A stretch of 64,000 nt of DNA from Prorocentrum cordatum (GCA_963575745.1 CAUYUJ010014554.1:1-64000); one strand, 5' to 3'. Positions 19,536-30,619 are shown, numbered from the stretch's first letter. A program made the numbers and translations. Notes: generated by a model not told the origin, from the letters alone.

Positions 19536-19765
19536 GGGTCCGCTGGGTTTTCCTTGCCCGCCCCGCAAGCCGAGCTGGGCGGTGGCGGCCCCCCCGCCTC
19601 CGCGCAGTAGGTGGCGGCCACTCGGCCCTGGCGCCCACCGCCCCGCGCTTGGAGGGCGCCATCGCCGGCGGCGCCGCGGGTCACCGTCCGACGGCGCGGC
19701 GCCGCGGCGCTGCGGCTGCTGCAGTTCGCCATCCATGCTGAATTCGCGCTCGTCCTCTCTCTCTC

Positions 19766-19833
19766 TCACTCTCTCTCTCCTCCTCCTCCTCCTCCTCCTC
19801 CTCCTCCTCCTCCTCCTCCTCCTCCTCCTCCTC
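19766..19833. repeat. (CTC)n microsatellite
   Basis: CT-dinucleotide run changing to uninterrupted CTC triplets. It lies within the 5' extension of the LINE-2 open frame, giving a Pro run there, and so argues against translation starting upstream of it. Confidence 0.92.
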
Positions 19834-19997
19834 TCCAGCCCCCCGCGCGCTCAGGTGTCTGCACTGGGGGCCAGGAACTCCAGCACACCTGCATACCGCA
19901 CTCGCGCCAGGGCCGCCCCCCCACGGCAGTCGTGCAGCCATGTATGTTCTCGTCTTGCGCTTGTTGGCGTAAGCTGTGCACGGTGCTTCATCTTGTC

Positions 19998-22900
19998 ATG
20001 TCGAGTGGCGGGATTGATCGCATAACATTCGTGCACTGGAATTGTGAGGCTGCAGATACGACTCGACTTTGTGATATATCCGAGGAGCTTCGCAATGTAG
20101 ATATCATCGCTATTTCTGGCACAGGTGAGCGAGCAGGAGAACAGCTGAGCACCGTCTGTCAGCTGCCTCACCATTTCGCAATTCGACATGGATTTGTGCC
20201 AGGACGACATGTAAACAAGGCATGCGGACTGGCGCTCCTGCTCCGACGACAAAAGTTTCGAGAGAAGCATGTGGTCGACTCCCCTCCCCCGCCTCGACAT
20301 CTCCAAGGGCGTGTAGCCCTCCACAGGATCCGCTCAGGCAGATTCGACGTGTTGGTGCCGCTAACCTACTTCCCTCCCCGCCCATCGCAACGACGAGAGG
20401 GCAGAGAATCCGTCGAGAGCCCGTTCAGGAAGTATCGCAGTACGGTCGACTCTATGTGCACGTGGTTGGAACAAAGTTTCACTTGGGCTCGGGCACGGTC
20501 CACGTTGTTCTGGGGTATGGATCTCAACGACTCCCTCGGGCAACGACGACAGCCAGGCCCTCTTGTAGTCCCCATCGAGTCCGAGGTGTTCGGTGAATAC
20601 GGTAGAGGTGAGCAACGTTATGCAGGGGATCGTGTTCAGGAGCTCTGTGAGAAGCACGGCATATGTTTCCCCTCGATGGACTTCCCCGTCGGAGACACAT
20701 TCTTCGGACATCGAGGTTCGAGTTCGATTGATCATGTTGCAGTTTTTCAGTGGCAGAGGTCTCTCATCCTAGATTGTCGTGGCCTACGTCGATCGAACCT
20801 TCGCTTGAAGCTGATCGCTAAGAGAGGGCTCCAGGATCATATTCCCATACTGTTGTCCACTTCGCACAGCTTCGACATGTCGTGGTCCAGACCCGAGGGA
20901 GCCCGTTGGGATTACGATGCGCTCGCGCAAGCATTACGGCATGGCACTGGTGTCTTGGGATTCATGAGAGACCTTGAGGAGGCCTTTGCGGGGCAGTCTG
21001 ACTGGCAAGATTTCCTAGAGACAGCGACGGCACCTGACGGCGCCTGGCAGCGGTGGATCTCGACGGTGTATCAGGTAGGAGAACGGCATTTCGGGAAGGG
21101 CTCGACAAAGGACCCCCAGGCTCAACGATATGCTGCAGAACGTAGGAGGTTGCTTGCTCTCAGAAGGCATCAGAGATCCATCGGGGACGACGACGTGCCG
21201 ACGGCGATGGCCCTCGCCAGAATTTCACGGCACCTTCGTCAGCTTCGGAGGGCCCGACTTCTTGCAGTCTCCGAGCAGCTCGTGACCGAAATCCGTGAGG
21301 CCTGGAAAGAACAACGACACGCCGAGGTCTGGAGACTGGCCCACCTCCTGGCGGGGCAGCGTCAAGGACCACGTAAACGTCGGTATAACCTCTCCACCGA
21401 GTTTGTCCCCAGGGCCGAGGAGGTACGTGAGTATTTCGCGCGTGATGGACCCGCTGGCGGGTTTCGCGCTCTCCCAGTGGACAGCTTCGCCGCCTTTCGG
21501 GACGAGCAGCTCCAGGATCTCCCCGCTCCGCCGCCAGTCTCCGCTGACAACTACCTCGCGGCTGAGCAAGGGCGAGAGGATCTCGCCCGAGTTGTCGGTT
21601 TACTGGAGCGCGCCCCCAGACGGAAGGCGGCGCCCTTGCACAGTGTACCGACAGAGATTTTGATGCTCGCGGCCGACCCCGCGGGGAGGTTCGACGGCTC
21701 CCATCGACGACGCCAGAACGATGCTGGCGACGATGCGCATGATGGCCCTGAGCGGGCCCCTCCACGGCACCGTCTTGGGCGTGATCGGCGTGGTCTTGGT
21801 TCTGTCCCCGAGGAGATCTCCAACGAGGGCGCCCTCAGAGGCCTCCAGCGCATATTTCATCGCATACGACGGGTCCGACGGACCCCGCTGGTGTGGCATC
21901 ATTCTCGGGCAACTAGACTTAGTAAAATGAACGGTAAGCTTGGGTTCAGTGCGAAACGATATGTGCACGGGTTATGTCGTCTCGGAGTTCTGTGGTACAA
22001 GGCCCAACTACAAGAGGGCCCCTCCGACCAGGTCCCCGATAGAGAACACGGATATCTCCCAGGGCGCAACGGGGAAGGGGCTATTATCTGTCAAGAGGCC
22101 CTCCACTGGCGTCTTCGTCGTTTAGGTATTTCTTCGGTCGCTTCCAAAGAGGATATGTCTAATGCGTTCGGGTGCACGTCGTTCGAGGCCCTCCAGCGTA
22201 CAGTCGAGGCGTCGATCAAAGAGGAGTCCCAAGTCTATTTCACGCAGAGGCACCATCTCAGCACGTTTATGATACCCGCATCGGACGGGGAGCAAGTATT
22301 GCGTAACAGGTGCGGAGCATTCATGGGAGATACCCCAGCAGCAGTCTTTTTTGCCCGTACCTTCCGCCGACCAGTGCAGATGTGGTTGGACTCTATGCGA
22401 CAGTATTCTTGGGGTCAGCTTTCTCCTCCACCTCGCCCTACGACGTGCGACGAATGGATCAGTCACCCGCTGGCCCCACCTCACCCTCCCGCTCGAGCTG
22501 ATGACTTTGTATGGCCGTCCGAGGACCTCTGTGCAGCATGGGCGCCGTTCATCCATCGCCCTGCGCCGCTGGCCTGTCGGATCTACGCCGACGACACTAG
22601 CGCTACCCACGTGGTGGCCTCTGCATTGAGCGCCCAGCACGTGCTGGACATATCACGCCAAAGGCTCAGAGAGGCTTTAAAGGAGGAAGGAGGGTACGAA
22701 CATAACGCGGACAAGAGCCAGGTGTCGCCGTCTTTTGTAGGAGCTGGCTCCCAGGTCTACTCCAGGGCCATGTTTACAGGGGAAGTTCCAGTTGCAGACA
22801 AGGTGGTTTTCGACAGTATTATTTTGGGGATCTCGAGTGCAGTAAACGGTGGGACTCAGGTGGAGATCAGGAGGAGGATTCTAGCGTGTCGACGAGGGTA

Positions 22901-25499
22901 CTATTCTATGGGACGGTTCTGGGCTCGCAATCGTGTCTGGAAATTTACTCGGACGGTCTTTGGGGCGGTGGTCCAGGGTGGTCTCCTTACGGGCTTAACG
23001 ACGCAGATATTAACGGCGACGCAGGAGAGAGCTCTTGATAGGGTTCTCGCGGGCTTCGCACGTAAAATTCTCGGGGGTGGCGCCTGCAAGAAGATCCCAG
23101 TTCTCGATGCAGCTCTAGGCACTCCGCTGCTAGCACCCGACGGCAGCCCGCAGTTACAGTACAAAGCTGACTCGGACGAGTGTGTCTTTCGTCGCATTGG
23201 CATCGCACCATGCGGCACCGAGCTGCGAGTGCGCCGACTTCGGATGCATCGTCGGTGGATTCTCCTTCCCGAGCGGCATGCACAGGAGGTGGCTGCAGTA
23301 TTTGGGCAACTGCCTGTGGAGGCGTGTCCGACGCTCACGGCAGACGGCTCGCTGGCCGAGTCTGCCAATCCATATGCGTGGCGCTTCGCAGTCGATGTCA
23401 TCCGTCTGCTGCGTCGATCTGAAGAAAACGACCTCCTGGACTCCCTGTTCGTGTGCGAGGCCCCAACACCAGACCCCCTCAGGCTCAACATACGGGCGCT
23501 CTTCGAGGACCCAGAGGTACGAGATCGGCTCCTACGACTGGACCCTAGTGTCCTGCGGGCCGCGGCCAAGGCAGTGGCCATACCACCTCCACCAGGCCTC
23601 TACGCTCCTGCCCCTGCTCCTGCTGACCTCGACGACCCCGCTCCTCCACCACTACCGTGTCATTGGGTTTGTGATATTGCCGACAGTACTGGTCATGTGT
23701 GTGGATGTGTCTTCAAAACGCGAGGGGCCCTACTGGCTCATCAACGGTTCTCTCGGGCAGGTGGGCATTCGTATAGGTCTATTGTGCATTCGATAACTGT
23801 GGCGAACTCGTGCATTTACTGCCAACAAACGTTCAGAACTCGAAGGATCGCCCAGGAACATACGTTGCGCGCCGTCCTCAACAGGAAGTGCCCGCTAGTC
23901 ACCGTATATCAGCACCCTCTGGAGGCCCCCATGTCCCTGCAGTGCCCTCTGTCCATCATTACAACGGCGTCCCTCCGCGGTGGCCATGACGCAGCTTACT
24001 ATTGCTCAAGGGGCGAGCCCTTCGAGTCCTTTGAGGAGCTGCGACGACACCTCGCCACCCACGTCCCAGCCCCGTGCACGGCCGATGTTCAGGCTTACCG
24101 CAGAGCACCTCGAGGGAGCGGCCAGGTCACGCTCCGAGGGTCGCGGCGGACCAGGGGTGCAGCGGGCGCGAGGGCGTGGCCGCAGTGGGTCGCAAGGGTA
24201 TTCCCGTCAGCGTGGAGGCCGTCCAGGACGTCGAGACTCACAGCCCCCACAGGCACGACCGCAGCTGCCACAGGCGGCGGAGGCGGCACCAGCAGACGCA
24301 GGGCGAGTTCAGGGAGGCCGCCCACGGGACAACGTGCGCGACGATCTAGGCAAGCTCTACGGGCTAGACCCTTCGACACTCGACCGTCTTCCACAGATGG
24401 ACGCCCAGCTGATCGCCAAGTTGATGCCTGTTCTCGTCCGTGTAGTTCTCGGGAACACGTTCCAGCTCCGTCAGATCATGGCTGCAGAGTTCCAGACGTT
24501 CACGATGAGCGACGACGCCCCAGTGATTCGAGCCGCCTTCCAGGCGGGCAAAGCATATGCTCAGACAGCGGCTACTCTCAGAGAAAAACACCAGGCCGAC
24601 CCGCAGACGAACCCGACCCCCGAGGCGGTGATGGGCCCCGCATGTGCGCAGATCTTCCTGATAGTATGCGCCGAGATCTCCAAGGAGGGCGACAAGGTGG
24701 GGGCCAAGAATCGGGCGAGCTGGGAGAACCACAAGGCGCGTCTAGATGCGATCACCGACCAGGAGGAGCTCACGATTCTTGTACGAGGATTTCGGGTCAG
24801 CTCAGCCTACCGCGAGGGCACAGCCAAGCTAGTGATCTCGCTCGGCGACCCGCAGCTCCAGAAGTGCTTCGCCGCCTGCCTCGAACAACTCGGGGCAGAA
24901 CACAAGGTGGGGATCGCACCACGCAGCCACAACGAGCGCGTGATGCAGCTGGCTCTCGACGAGTTCGAGCAGAGGTAAAGCTTCCTCCCAACGCCAGCCC
25001 TCGACGCCAGCTACCGACTAATGTAGGATGTCGGATCCCCAGTGAGTCTGGATATCGGTCATCCGTAGGGATTGATCAAACTACTACCGCTGGGACTGAT
25101 CTGAGAGACTCTGGGGTGACGTCTAGTGCAGTATCCGATACTGAGATGTTGACGTCTGGCTCGACGCTGGCTGTGAGTGGTATGGCAGCTGAGTTTCGAG
25201 ACGGTGACAGAGTTACTACTGATGGTGGCGCTACGCATGATATGCAAGTGACGGCTGCGAGTGGTACGGCAGCTGGGTCCAGTGGGAAGTGTGAGAACGG
25301 CGCAGACAGGCAGATCGGGATCGTTTCGTATCGGAGCTCTTCGTCGCCGACTTCGGCCTCACGAGGTGAGGCGCCACAGGCTGTTGCTCGTCATCCCAGG
25401 ACGAGGTCTTCACAGGCCAGGCTCCCTGCTTCCTCTGATGCCCCTGCCCTCCCCTCTAGACAGCAGTTCAAAGACCTTGTCAGGATGTTCACGCGATGA
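19998..25499 (+). mobile_element. LINE-2: non-LTR retrotransposon with unbroken long ORF
   Basis: A second, unrelated LINE. One continuous frame encodes endonuclease, reverse transcriptase and zinc fingers, and a second ORF overlaps its 3' part in another frame. No RNase H domain was found. The lack of stops over 5.5 kb suggests a younger insertion than LINE-1. Related fragments at 31720-32480 and 51745-51880 show it is a family. Neither 5' nor 3' boundary is certain: there is no SL upstream, and the following 25500-25680 contains no clear poly(A). Confidence 0.87.
19998..25499 (+). CDS. LINE-2 ORF-A: endonuclease, reverse transcriptase, C2H2 zinc fingers
   Basis: Up to 1833 residues from the ATG at 19998, chosen because it directly precedes the first endonuclease strand. 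Endonuclease: VHWNCEA (Asn, near 20037), GTGE (Glu, near 20119), GMDLND (near 20515), SSIDHV (near 20731) and DHIP (near 20833). RT: KEDMSNAFG (motif A, near 22150), GAFMGDTPAAVFF (motif B, near 22315) and YADD (near 22587). Zinc-finger-like segments near 23658 (WVCDI..CGCVF..H), 23812 (CIYCQQTF..H) and 24000 (YYCSRGE..HLATH). The segment at about 21665-21900 reads poorly and may hide a paired frameshift: an alternative frame there gives MLATMRMMAL. After about 24080 the frame stays open but is low-complexity, while a better protein is encoded in another frame, so the true C terminus may be earlier. Confidence 0.85.
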   Translation: MSSGGIDRITFVHWNCEAADTTRLCDISEELRNVDIIAISGTGERAGEQLSTVCQLPHHFAIRHGFVPGRHVNKACGLALLLRRQKFREKHVVDSPPPPRHLQGRVALHRIRSGRFDVLVPLTYFPPRPSQRREGRESVESPFRKYRSTVDSMCTWLEQSFTWARARSTLFWGMDLNDSLGQRRQPGPLVVPIESEVFGEYGRGEQRYAGDRVQELCEKHGICFPSMDFPVGDTFFGHRGSSSIDHVAVFQWQRSLILDCRGLRRSNLRLKLIAKRGLQDHIPILLSTSHSFDMSWSRPEGARWDYDALAQALRHGTGVLGFMRDLEEAFAGQSDWQDFLETATAPDGAWQRWISTVYQVGERHFGKGSTKDPQAQRYAAERRRLLALRRHQRSIGDDDVPTAMALARISRHLRQLRRARLLAVSEQLVTEIREAWKEQRHAEVWRLAHLLAGQRQGPRKRRYNLSTEFVPRAEEVREYFARDGPAGGFRALPVDSFAAFRDEQLQDLPAPPPVSADNYLAAEQGREDLARVVGLLERAPRRKAAPLHSVPTEILMLAADPAGRFDGSHRRRQNDAGDDAHDGPERAPPRHRLGRDRRGLGSVPEEISNEGALRGLQRIFHRIRRVRRTPLVWHHSRATRLSKMNGKLGFSAKRYVHGLCRLGVLWYKAQLQEGPSDQVPDREHGYLPGRNGEGAIICQEALHWRLRRLGISSVASKEDMSNAFGCTSFEALQRTVEASIKEESQVYFTQRHHLSTFMIPASDGEQVLRNRCGAFMGDTPAAVFFARTFRRPVQMWLDSMRQYSWGQLSPPPRPTTCDEWISHPLAPPHPPARADDFVWPSEDLCAAWAPFIHRPAPLACRIYADDTSATHVVASALSAQHVLDISRQRLREALKEEGGYEHNADKSQVSPSFVGAGSQVYSRAMFTGEVPVADKVVFDSIILGISSAVNGGTQVEIRRRILACRRGYYSMGRFWARNRVWKFTRTVFGAVVQGGLLTGLTTQILTATQERALDRVLAGFARKILGGGACKKIPVLDAALGTPLLAPDGSPQLQYKADSDECVFRRIGIAPCGTELRVRRLRMHRRWILLPERHAQEVAAVFGQLPVEACPTLTADGSLAESANPYAWRFAVDVIRLLRRSEENDLLDSLFVCEAPTPDPLRLNIRALFEDPEVRDRLLRLDPSVLRAAAKAVAIPPPPGLYAPAPAPADLDDPAPPPLPCHWVCDIADSTGHVCGCVFKTRGALLAHQRFSRAGGHSYRSIVHSITVANSCIYCQQTFRTRRIAQEHTLRAVLNRKCPLVTVYQHPLEAPMSLQCPLSIITTASLRGGHDAAYYCSRGEPFESFEELRRHLATHVPAPCTADVQAYRRAPRGSGQVTLRGSRRTRGAAGARAWPQWVARVFPSAWRPSRTSRLTAPTGTTAAATGGGGGTSRRRASSGRPPTGQRARRSRQALRARPFDTRPSSTDGRPADRQVDACSRPCSSREHVPAPSDHGCRVPDVHDERRRPSDSSRLPGGQSICSDSGYSQRKTPGRPADEPDPRGGDGPRMCADLPDSMRRDLQGGRQGGGQESGELGEPQGASRCDHRPGGAHDSCTRISGQLSLPRGHSQASDLARRPAAPEVLRRLPRTTRGRTQGGDRTTQPQRARDAAGSRRVRAEVKLPPNASPRRQLPTNVGCRIPSESGYRSSVGIDQTTTAGTDLRDSGVTSSAVSDTEMLTSGSTLAVSGMAAEFRDGDRVTTDGGATHDMQVTAASGTAAGSSGKCENGADRQIGIVSYRSSSSPTSASRGEAPQAVARHPRTRSSQARLPASSDAPALPSRQQFKDLVRMFTR
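24085..24978 (+). CDS. LINE-2 ORF-B: RGG-rich protein with helical domain
   Basis: About 297 residues from the ATG at 24085 (the frame is open from 23980), one frame away from ORF-A and overlapping its 3' part. N-terminal third: Arg/Gly-rich with GRGG, RGRGR and RQRGGRPGRRD, an RGG-box-like RNA-binding composition. C-terminal two thirds: well-formed, helix-rich, charged sequence (LGKLYGLDPSTLDRLP through ALDEFEQR), with even residue use unlike the ORF-A reading of the same DNA. I do not recognise the family. By position and composition it may serve an ORF1/Gag-like RNA-binding role, but placed downstream of the RT. Expression might depend on frameshifting, reinitiation or processing to a separate SL-capped mRNA. 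Confidence 0.65.
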   Translation: MFRLTAEHLEGAARSRSEGRGGPGVQRARGRGRSGSQGYSRQRGGRPGRRDSQPPQARPQLPQAAEAAPADAGRVQGGRPRDNVRDDLGKLYGLDPSTLDRLPQMDAQLIAKLMPVLVRVVLGNTFQLRQIMAAEFQTFTMSDDAPVIRAAFQAGKAYAQTAATLREKHQADPQTNPTPEAVMGPACAQIFLIVCAEISKEGDKVGAKNRASWENHKARLDAITDQEELTILVRGFRVSSAYREGTAKLVISLGDPQLQKCFAACLEQLGAEHKVGIAPRSHNERVMQLALDEFEQR

Positions 25500-25689
25500 T
25501 GGCCCGAAGAGGCCCAGTTTTGTTTTTTCGAAGCTTACTCTGGGATTTAAGTTGAGGTAGAGCGATTTCACCTCGGGGCTCCCGCCGTGGGGGCTGCTTT
25601 CTCGCTGTAAAGCGCACGGTTGGTCGCCAGATTCCGAAGTTTCTCGGAAGTCTGGGCAGTTTGAGACTCGAACTCTCGGCCCTTCACCG

Positions 25690-25817
25690 TTCCGCCGCCG
25701 CCGCCGCCGCCGCCGCCTCCTCCTCCTCCTCCTCCTCCTCCTCCTCCTCCTCCTCCTCCTCCTCCTCCCCCTCCACAATTACTCAATATGAATACTACTC
25801 TCCTCCTTTTTTTGTTT

Positions 25818-25849
<32 letters not shown>
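25690..25849. repeat. (GCC)n/(TCC)n tract and poly(T)
   Basis: GCC triplets change to TCC triplets (25690-25768). After a short unique stretch comes a T run at about 25806-25849, nearly pure over its last 32 nt. On the minus strand this is poly(A), which could be the tail of a retroposed sequence lying at higher coordinates in minus orientation. Confidence 0.88.
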
Positions 25850-25886
25850 CAAAATGCTGCTCTCGCTGTGGCGCCGGCCTCATTTT

Positions 25887-25990
25887 CGGGCCCCGCTCGT
25901 TCCGAATCGTGCTCCCGTTGCAGCGCTGGCCTCATTTCCGTGCTTCCGCTCGTTCCGAATCGTGCTCCCGCTGCAGCGCTGGCCTCATTT
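25887..25990 (+). repeat. 60-bp direct duplication
   Basis: CGCTCGTTCCGAATCGTG, then CTCCCG and TGCAGCGCTGGCCTCATTT, occurs at about 25887 and again at about 25947 with one base difference over the shared block. Confidence 0.8.
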
Positions 25991-26039
25991 CACGGCGTAC
26001 CGCTGCGCGATGCCATGCCTTCAGCTGAAGCTGTGATAT

Positions 26040-26480
26040 GCAGTGCTTAAGTGCCACGTCGTGCTATGCCATGCTACGCTTTGATCTTCAACGCCATGCT
26101 ATGCAATGTTATGTTCGGGGCCGCTGTGCGATGCCATGCTTTGCGTTGCAAAGCTTTGTGATGCAATTCTTCACTACGCCACGCCACGCCATGCTGTGAC
26201 ATACCACGCTTTGCGGTGCTCTTCTACGCCATGCCATGCCGTGCTCTACAATGCATCGCGTACCCTTTCGGGATCATTGCCCTGCTCGACATCCGACTGT
26301 GCGAGTAGAGAGGGGATCTACGCCATGGTAAGGGATGGGAGGGAGGGGTAGGATGTCAGATGTGACGCGACCGCACCTAGCTTGTCCTCCCCCCCCTCCC
26401 CCTCCCCCCCCATCCGCCGCCTCCTCTGCCTCCTCCTCCTCCTCCTTCAAGTCCTCCTCCAACTCCTCCTACAACCCTCC
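26040..26480 (+). repeat. Dispersed repeat E, plus-oriented copy
   Basis: Starts with a loose ATGCCATGC/ATGCTATGC-rich stretch (26040-26250). It continues through ACATCCGACTGTGCGAGTA, GGGGATCTACGCCATGG, GTAGGATGTCAGATGTGACG and CACCTAGCTTGTCCTCCCC, then a C-rich and TCC-rich tail. The reverse complement of 52470-52730 reads the same series, including the ATGCCATGC-rich part. Confidence 0.78.
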
Positions 26481-26489
26481 GCCCCACCT

Positions 26490-27330
26490 GAGCTTCCGGA
26501 TAGGTTCCGAACAGATCCCAGAAGGGCCATTGGCTTTTGGACGGCCCCCGATGGCGTCAAGACGGCCCAAGAGGCCCCGAGACGCCCCAAGACGCGGCTC
26601 CAAGAGGACCCCCAAGAGGGCTCGAAGAGGCACACATCGCGTCTTTCCTGTAAGAAAGACGCCTTGTCCCTGGAGATGGCCAGAACGACGACCGAGGTGG
26701 GAAACTGCAACTGCGCGACAGGGGTCCCCAAGAGAGTCCAAATATGGGCCAAGAGGTCCCAAAAAGGTTCCTGAGACGGCCCAAGAGAGACCAAAGACGG
26801 CCCGAGAGGCACCCAGGACCCAAAACGACCCCGAGAGGGCCGTAGAGGGGGCCCAAGGGGGAATTTCTAACCGAAATTTCGAGGCCTCTGCTCCAGGTGG
26901 ATCCCGAAGACCACCAGCAGGTCCTAAATGGCTCCCTCGAGGACCCACGAAACTCAAAAGAGGCCGAAGAGGATTGAAAACTGCTTCCAAGAGGTTGCCC
27001 AGAGGCTTCCCCAGAGACCCGAAGTGGTCTCACACCAACAACCCAGTCACGGTGGCAGGATGGGTACAAGGCTTCCACGAGGGGCGCACGTGGATGAGGG
27101 GCACGGTGGCCCCTCCTTGATACCTCCCACTTCGAGGCCTCGAGCCCGAGAGGTCCCAGGAGACCGCCTGCAGGCCCCCGCGAACCCCGCCAAGAGACCC
27201 GAGAGAGGCCCGAGGAGGCGCTCAAACGGCCGCCAAGGGCCCTCAAACCTGCCTCCAAGCAGTTGCCTAGAGGCCTCCGGGAATATCCCCAGCAGGTGTC
27301 AAAGCGGTCTCTGACCAGCATCCCAGGCAC
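26490..27330 (+). repeat. Degenerate CCAAGAGGCCCC-type minisatellite
   Basis: Loose tandem repetition of an 11-12-bp motif such as CCCAAGAGGCCC, CCAAGACGGC and CGAGAGGGC, broken by less repetitive sequence. The same motif family (or its complement GGGGCCTCTTGG) forms arrays at 32940-34830, 39290-39500, 53170-53830 and 61390-61870. Open frames here have Pro, Arg or Lys-rich reading typical of the repeat. Confidence 0.7.
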
Positions 27331-27389
27331 GGTGGCAGGACGGGCCGAAGGCTACCAGGACCGGCGCACACGGCCCAGGGGCACCCTCG

Positions 27390-28300
27390 CCCCTCCTCTC
27401 TGTCCTCCTTTTTGCTTCTCGTCTTCGGAGACTCCTCTTCTCCTTCTGTTCTTGTCCTTCTGGCCCCGTTCTGCCCTCGTCTTCGTCGCCATCATGTTCC
27501 TGGACTCTTCGCCTCCTCCTCGACTCCCGGAGGCCTCCGTGCTGAGGGCAGGGCGGTGTGCTGCGTGTTCCCGCAGCGTCTTCGGACCAAAGTCCTCTCC
27601 GCAGCCGTCGCCGCTCCTCGACGTGTCACTGCGAGCTGGGATCCCGGAGAGCCCGAGCGCGCGTGCCGCGCGCGCGCGACGGCTCCAGCAGTTGAGACCG
27701 TGCGAGCACAGGCTGCCCGGGAGGCGCGCGAGCGAAGGCACGGCGGACGGAGCCGAGGCTCCGCCGCGCGCCCCGCCTCGGGACGGCCTCCGGGCCGAGG
27801 GTGCGCGTCCGTCGGTGCGTCTCTGGAGCCCTCCCGCGGGTCGCCGGGGAGCCTGCTGGGCCCTGCTCGAGGGCCTCGGATGCCCTCTCGGGCGGATCTT
27901 GGGTGTCTTTGGGCTGCTTGGGGCGCTCTCGAAGATGCAAGCGGAGCAGGGCGTGCGAAGATCAGGTTGAAGCCGCCGGCGTCATGATTCTGTTTCTCTG
28001 GCGGGCCCCCATGGCCTCCAAGACGGCACAAGAAGCTCCAAGGAAACCGCAGGACAGCCCCTTGGCGTTACCGAGGGTTCCCCTTGCATTTTTCCTTGGG
28101 GTTACCGATTGTGTGCGGCGCCAATGGATGGATCCCCGGGTCCGTGCGGTGCGTGCGCGCGAGCGCGCGCGAGGATCCTCCGGAGTGCCCAGCGGCGGCG
28201 CCTGGGGCCGTGCTGCTGAGTCTGAAGATCAAGAGGGTGGGGTCCTCGGCGCCTGCTGCGTGGGGAGGGGGAGCGAGGGAGGGAGGCAGGGAGTCAGGGA
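27390..28300. other. Unassigned GC-rich sequence
   Basis: Open frames exist on both strands (27263-27970, 27492-28031), but their Arg/Ala/Pro-rich translations overlap one another, show no domains and reflect GC content. Nothing convincing was found. Confidence 0.35.
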
Positions 28301-28308
28301 GGAATCAG

Positions 28309-28456
28309 GGTGATGCTGCTGATGTTGATGATGATGCTGATGATGATGACTGTGATGATGCTGCTGCTTATGATGCTGCTGATGATGATGACTGTGATGA
28401 TGATGCTGCTGATGATGCTGATGATGCTGATGATGATGCTGATGATGATGCTGGTG

Positions 28457-28489
<33 letters not shown>

Positions 28490-29076
28490 CTGGTGATGAT
28501 CATGACGTGATGATGATGCTGATGCTGATGATGATGATGCTGATCATGATGTTGATGATGATGATGCTGGTGATGATGATGCTGATGATGCTGATGATGA
28601 TGCTGGTTTCGATGATGATGCTGATGATAATGCAGATGATGATGATTATGATGATGATGATGATGATGATGATGATGCTGATGCTGCTCATGATGATGCT
28701 GGTGCTGATGCTGCTGCTGATGATGATGCTGATGATGATGGTGTTGCTGATGATACTGATGATGCTGGTGAAGATGATAATGATGCTGGTGATGCTGATG
28801 ATGATGCTGGTGATGATGATGATGATGATGCTAACGAATATGATGCTGATGATGATGCTGAGGATGATGGTGATGATGAGGATGATGCTGCTGCTGATGA
28901 TGATGCTGATGCTGATGCTGATGATGATGATGATGCTGGTGATGATGATGCCAATGGTAATGACGATGATGATGACGATGATGATGACGATGATGATACT
29001 GATTTTGATGCTGATGGTGTTGATGCGGATGATGATGATGCTTATGATGGTGATGATGCTGATGATGATGCTTATC

Positions 29077-29129
<53 letters not shown>

Positions 29130-29602
29130 CATGGTGATGATGACAGTGATGGTTGGGATGATCATGCTGGTGATGATCATGACGTGATGATGCTGATGCT
29201 GATGATGATGTTGATCATGATGTTGATGATGATGATGATGATGCTGGTGATGATGATGCTGATGATGCTGATGATGATGCTGATGATGATGATGATAAAG
29301 ATGCTGATGCTGGTGATGATAATGATGATGCTGCTGATGATGATAATGATGTTGATGATGCTGATGATGGCGATGATCATCTTGATGATGTCGATGCTGA
29401 TGATCCTGATGATGACTATTATGATGATGATGATGATGATGATTGTGATGATGCTGATGATGCTGGTGATGATGCTGATGCTGGTGATGATGATGCTGAT
29501 GATGATGCTTACGATCATGAGGCGGATGATGGTGCTGCTGCTGATGATGATGATGATGATGATGATGCTCACGAGTCTGTGGATGATGATGATGCTGGTG
29601 CC

Positions 29603-29636
<34 letters not shown>

Positions 29637-30582
29637 CTGATGATGATGATGATGATGATGATGCTGGTGATCATGATATGGTGAGGATGATGATGATGGT
29701 GATGTTGATGACGATGAGGATGCTGGTGATGATGCTGATCATGCGGATGATGATGCTTATGATGGTGATGATGATGACGATGATGCTGGTGATGATGATG
29801 CTGATGACGGTGATGATGAGGACGATGAGGATGATGAGGATGATGCTGATTATGATGGTGAGGATGATGATGCTGGCGATCATGGTGATGGCAATGGTGG
29901 TGATGATGATGCTTGCTTATGATGATGTCGATGAGGATGATGATGATGGTGATGCTGATGATGATGATGATGAGGATGATGACGATGATAAGGATGGTGA
30001 TGATGCTGATGATGATGATGCTGATGATGCTGATGATGCTGATGATGGTGATGCTGATGATGGTGATGATGCTGGTAATGCTGATGATGCTGATGATGAT
30101 GCTGATGAAGATGCTGATGATGATAGTGGTGATGATGAGGATGATGATGCTGATGATGCTGATGATGCTGATGATGATGCTGATGATGCTGTTGATGCTG
30201 ATGATGGTGCTGATGATGCTGCTGGCGATGATGATGGTGACTCATGATCATGACGATGAGGATGGTGATGATAATGGTGATGATGATGTGGATGATGAAA
30301 CCGGTGATGATGATGTGGCTGATGACGATTGTGATGATGGTGATGATGGTATTGATGACGAAGATGCTGATGCTGATGATGCTGGTTATGATGTTGATGA
30401 TGATGATAATTATGATGATGATGATGGTGAGGATGATGATGCTGGTGATGATGATGATCATGCTAATGATTATGATGATGCTGATGATGATGGTGCTGAT
30501 GATGATGATCACGACGATGATGATGACGATGCTGATGAACATGATGCTGGTGATGATGCTGGTGATGTTGAGGATGATAATC

Positions 30583-30619
<37 letters not shown>

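Noticed and set aside
25806-25849. Poly(T) as the 3' tail of LINE-2
   Set aside because: LINE-2 is on the plus strand and would end in poly(A), not poly(T). The run can only belong to something in minus orientation.
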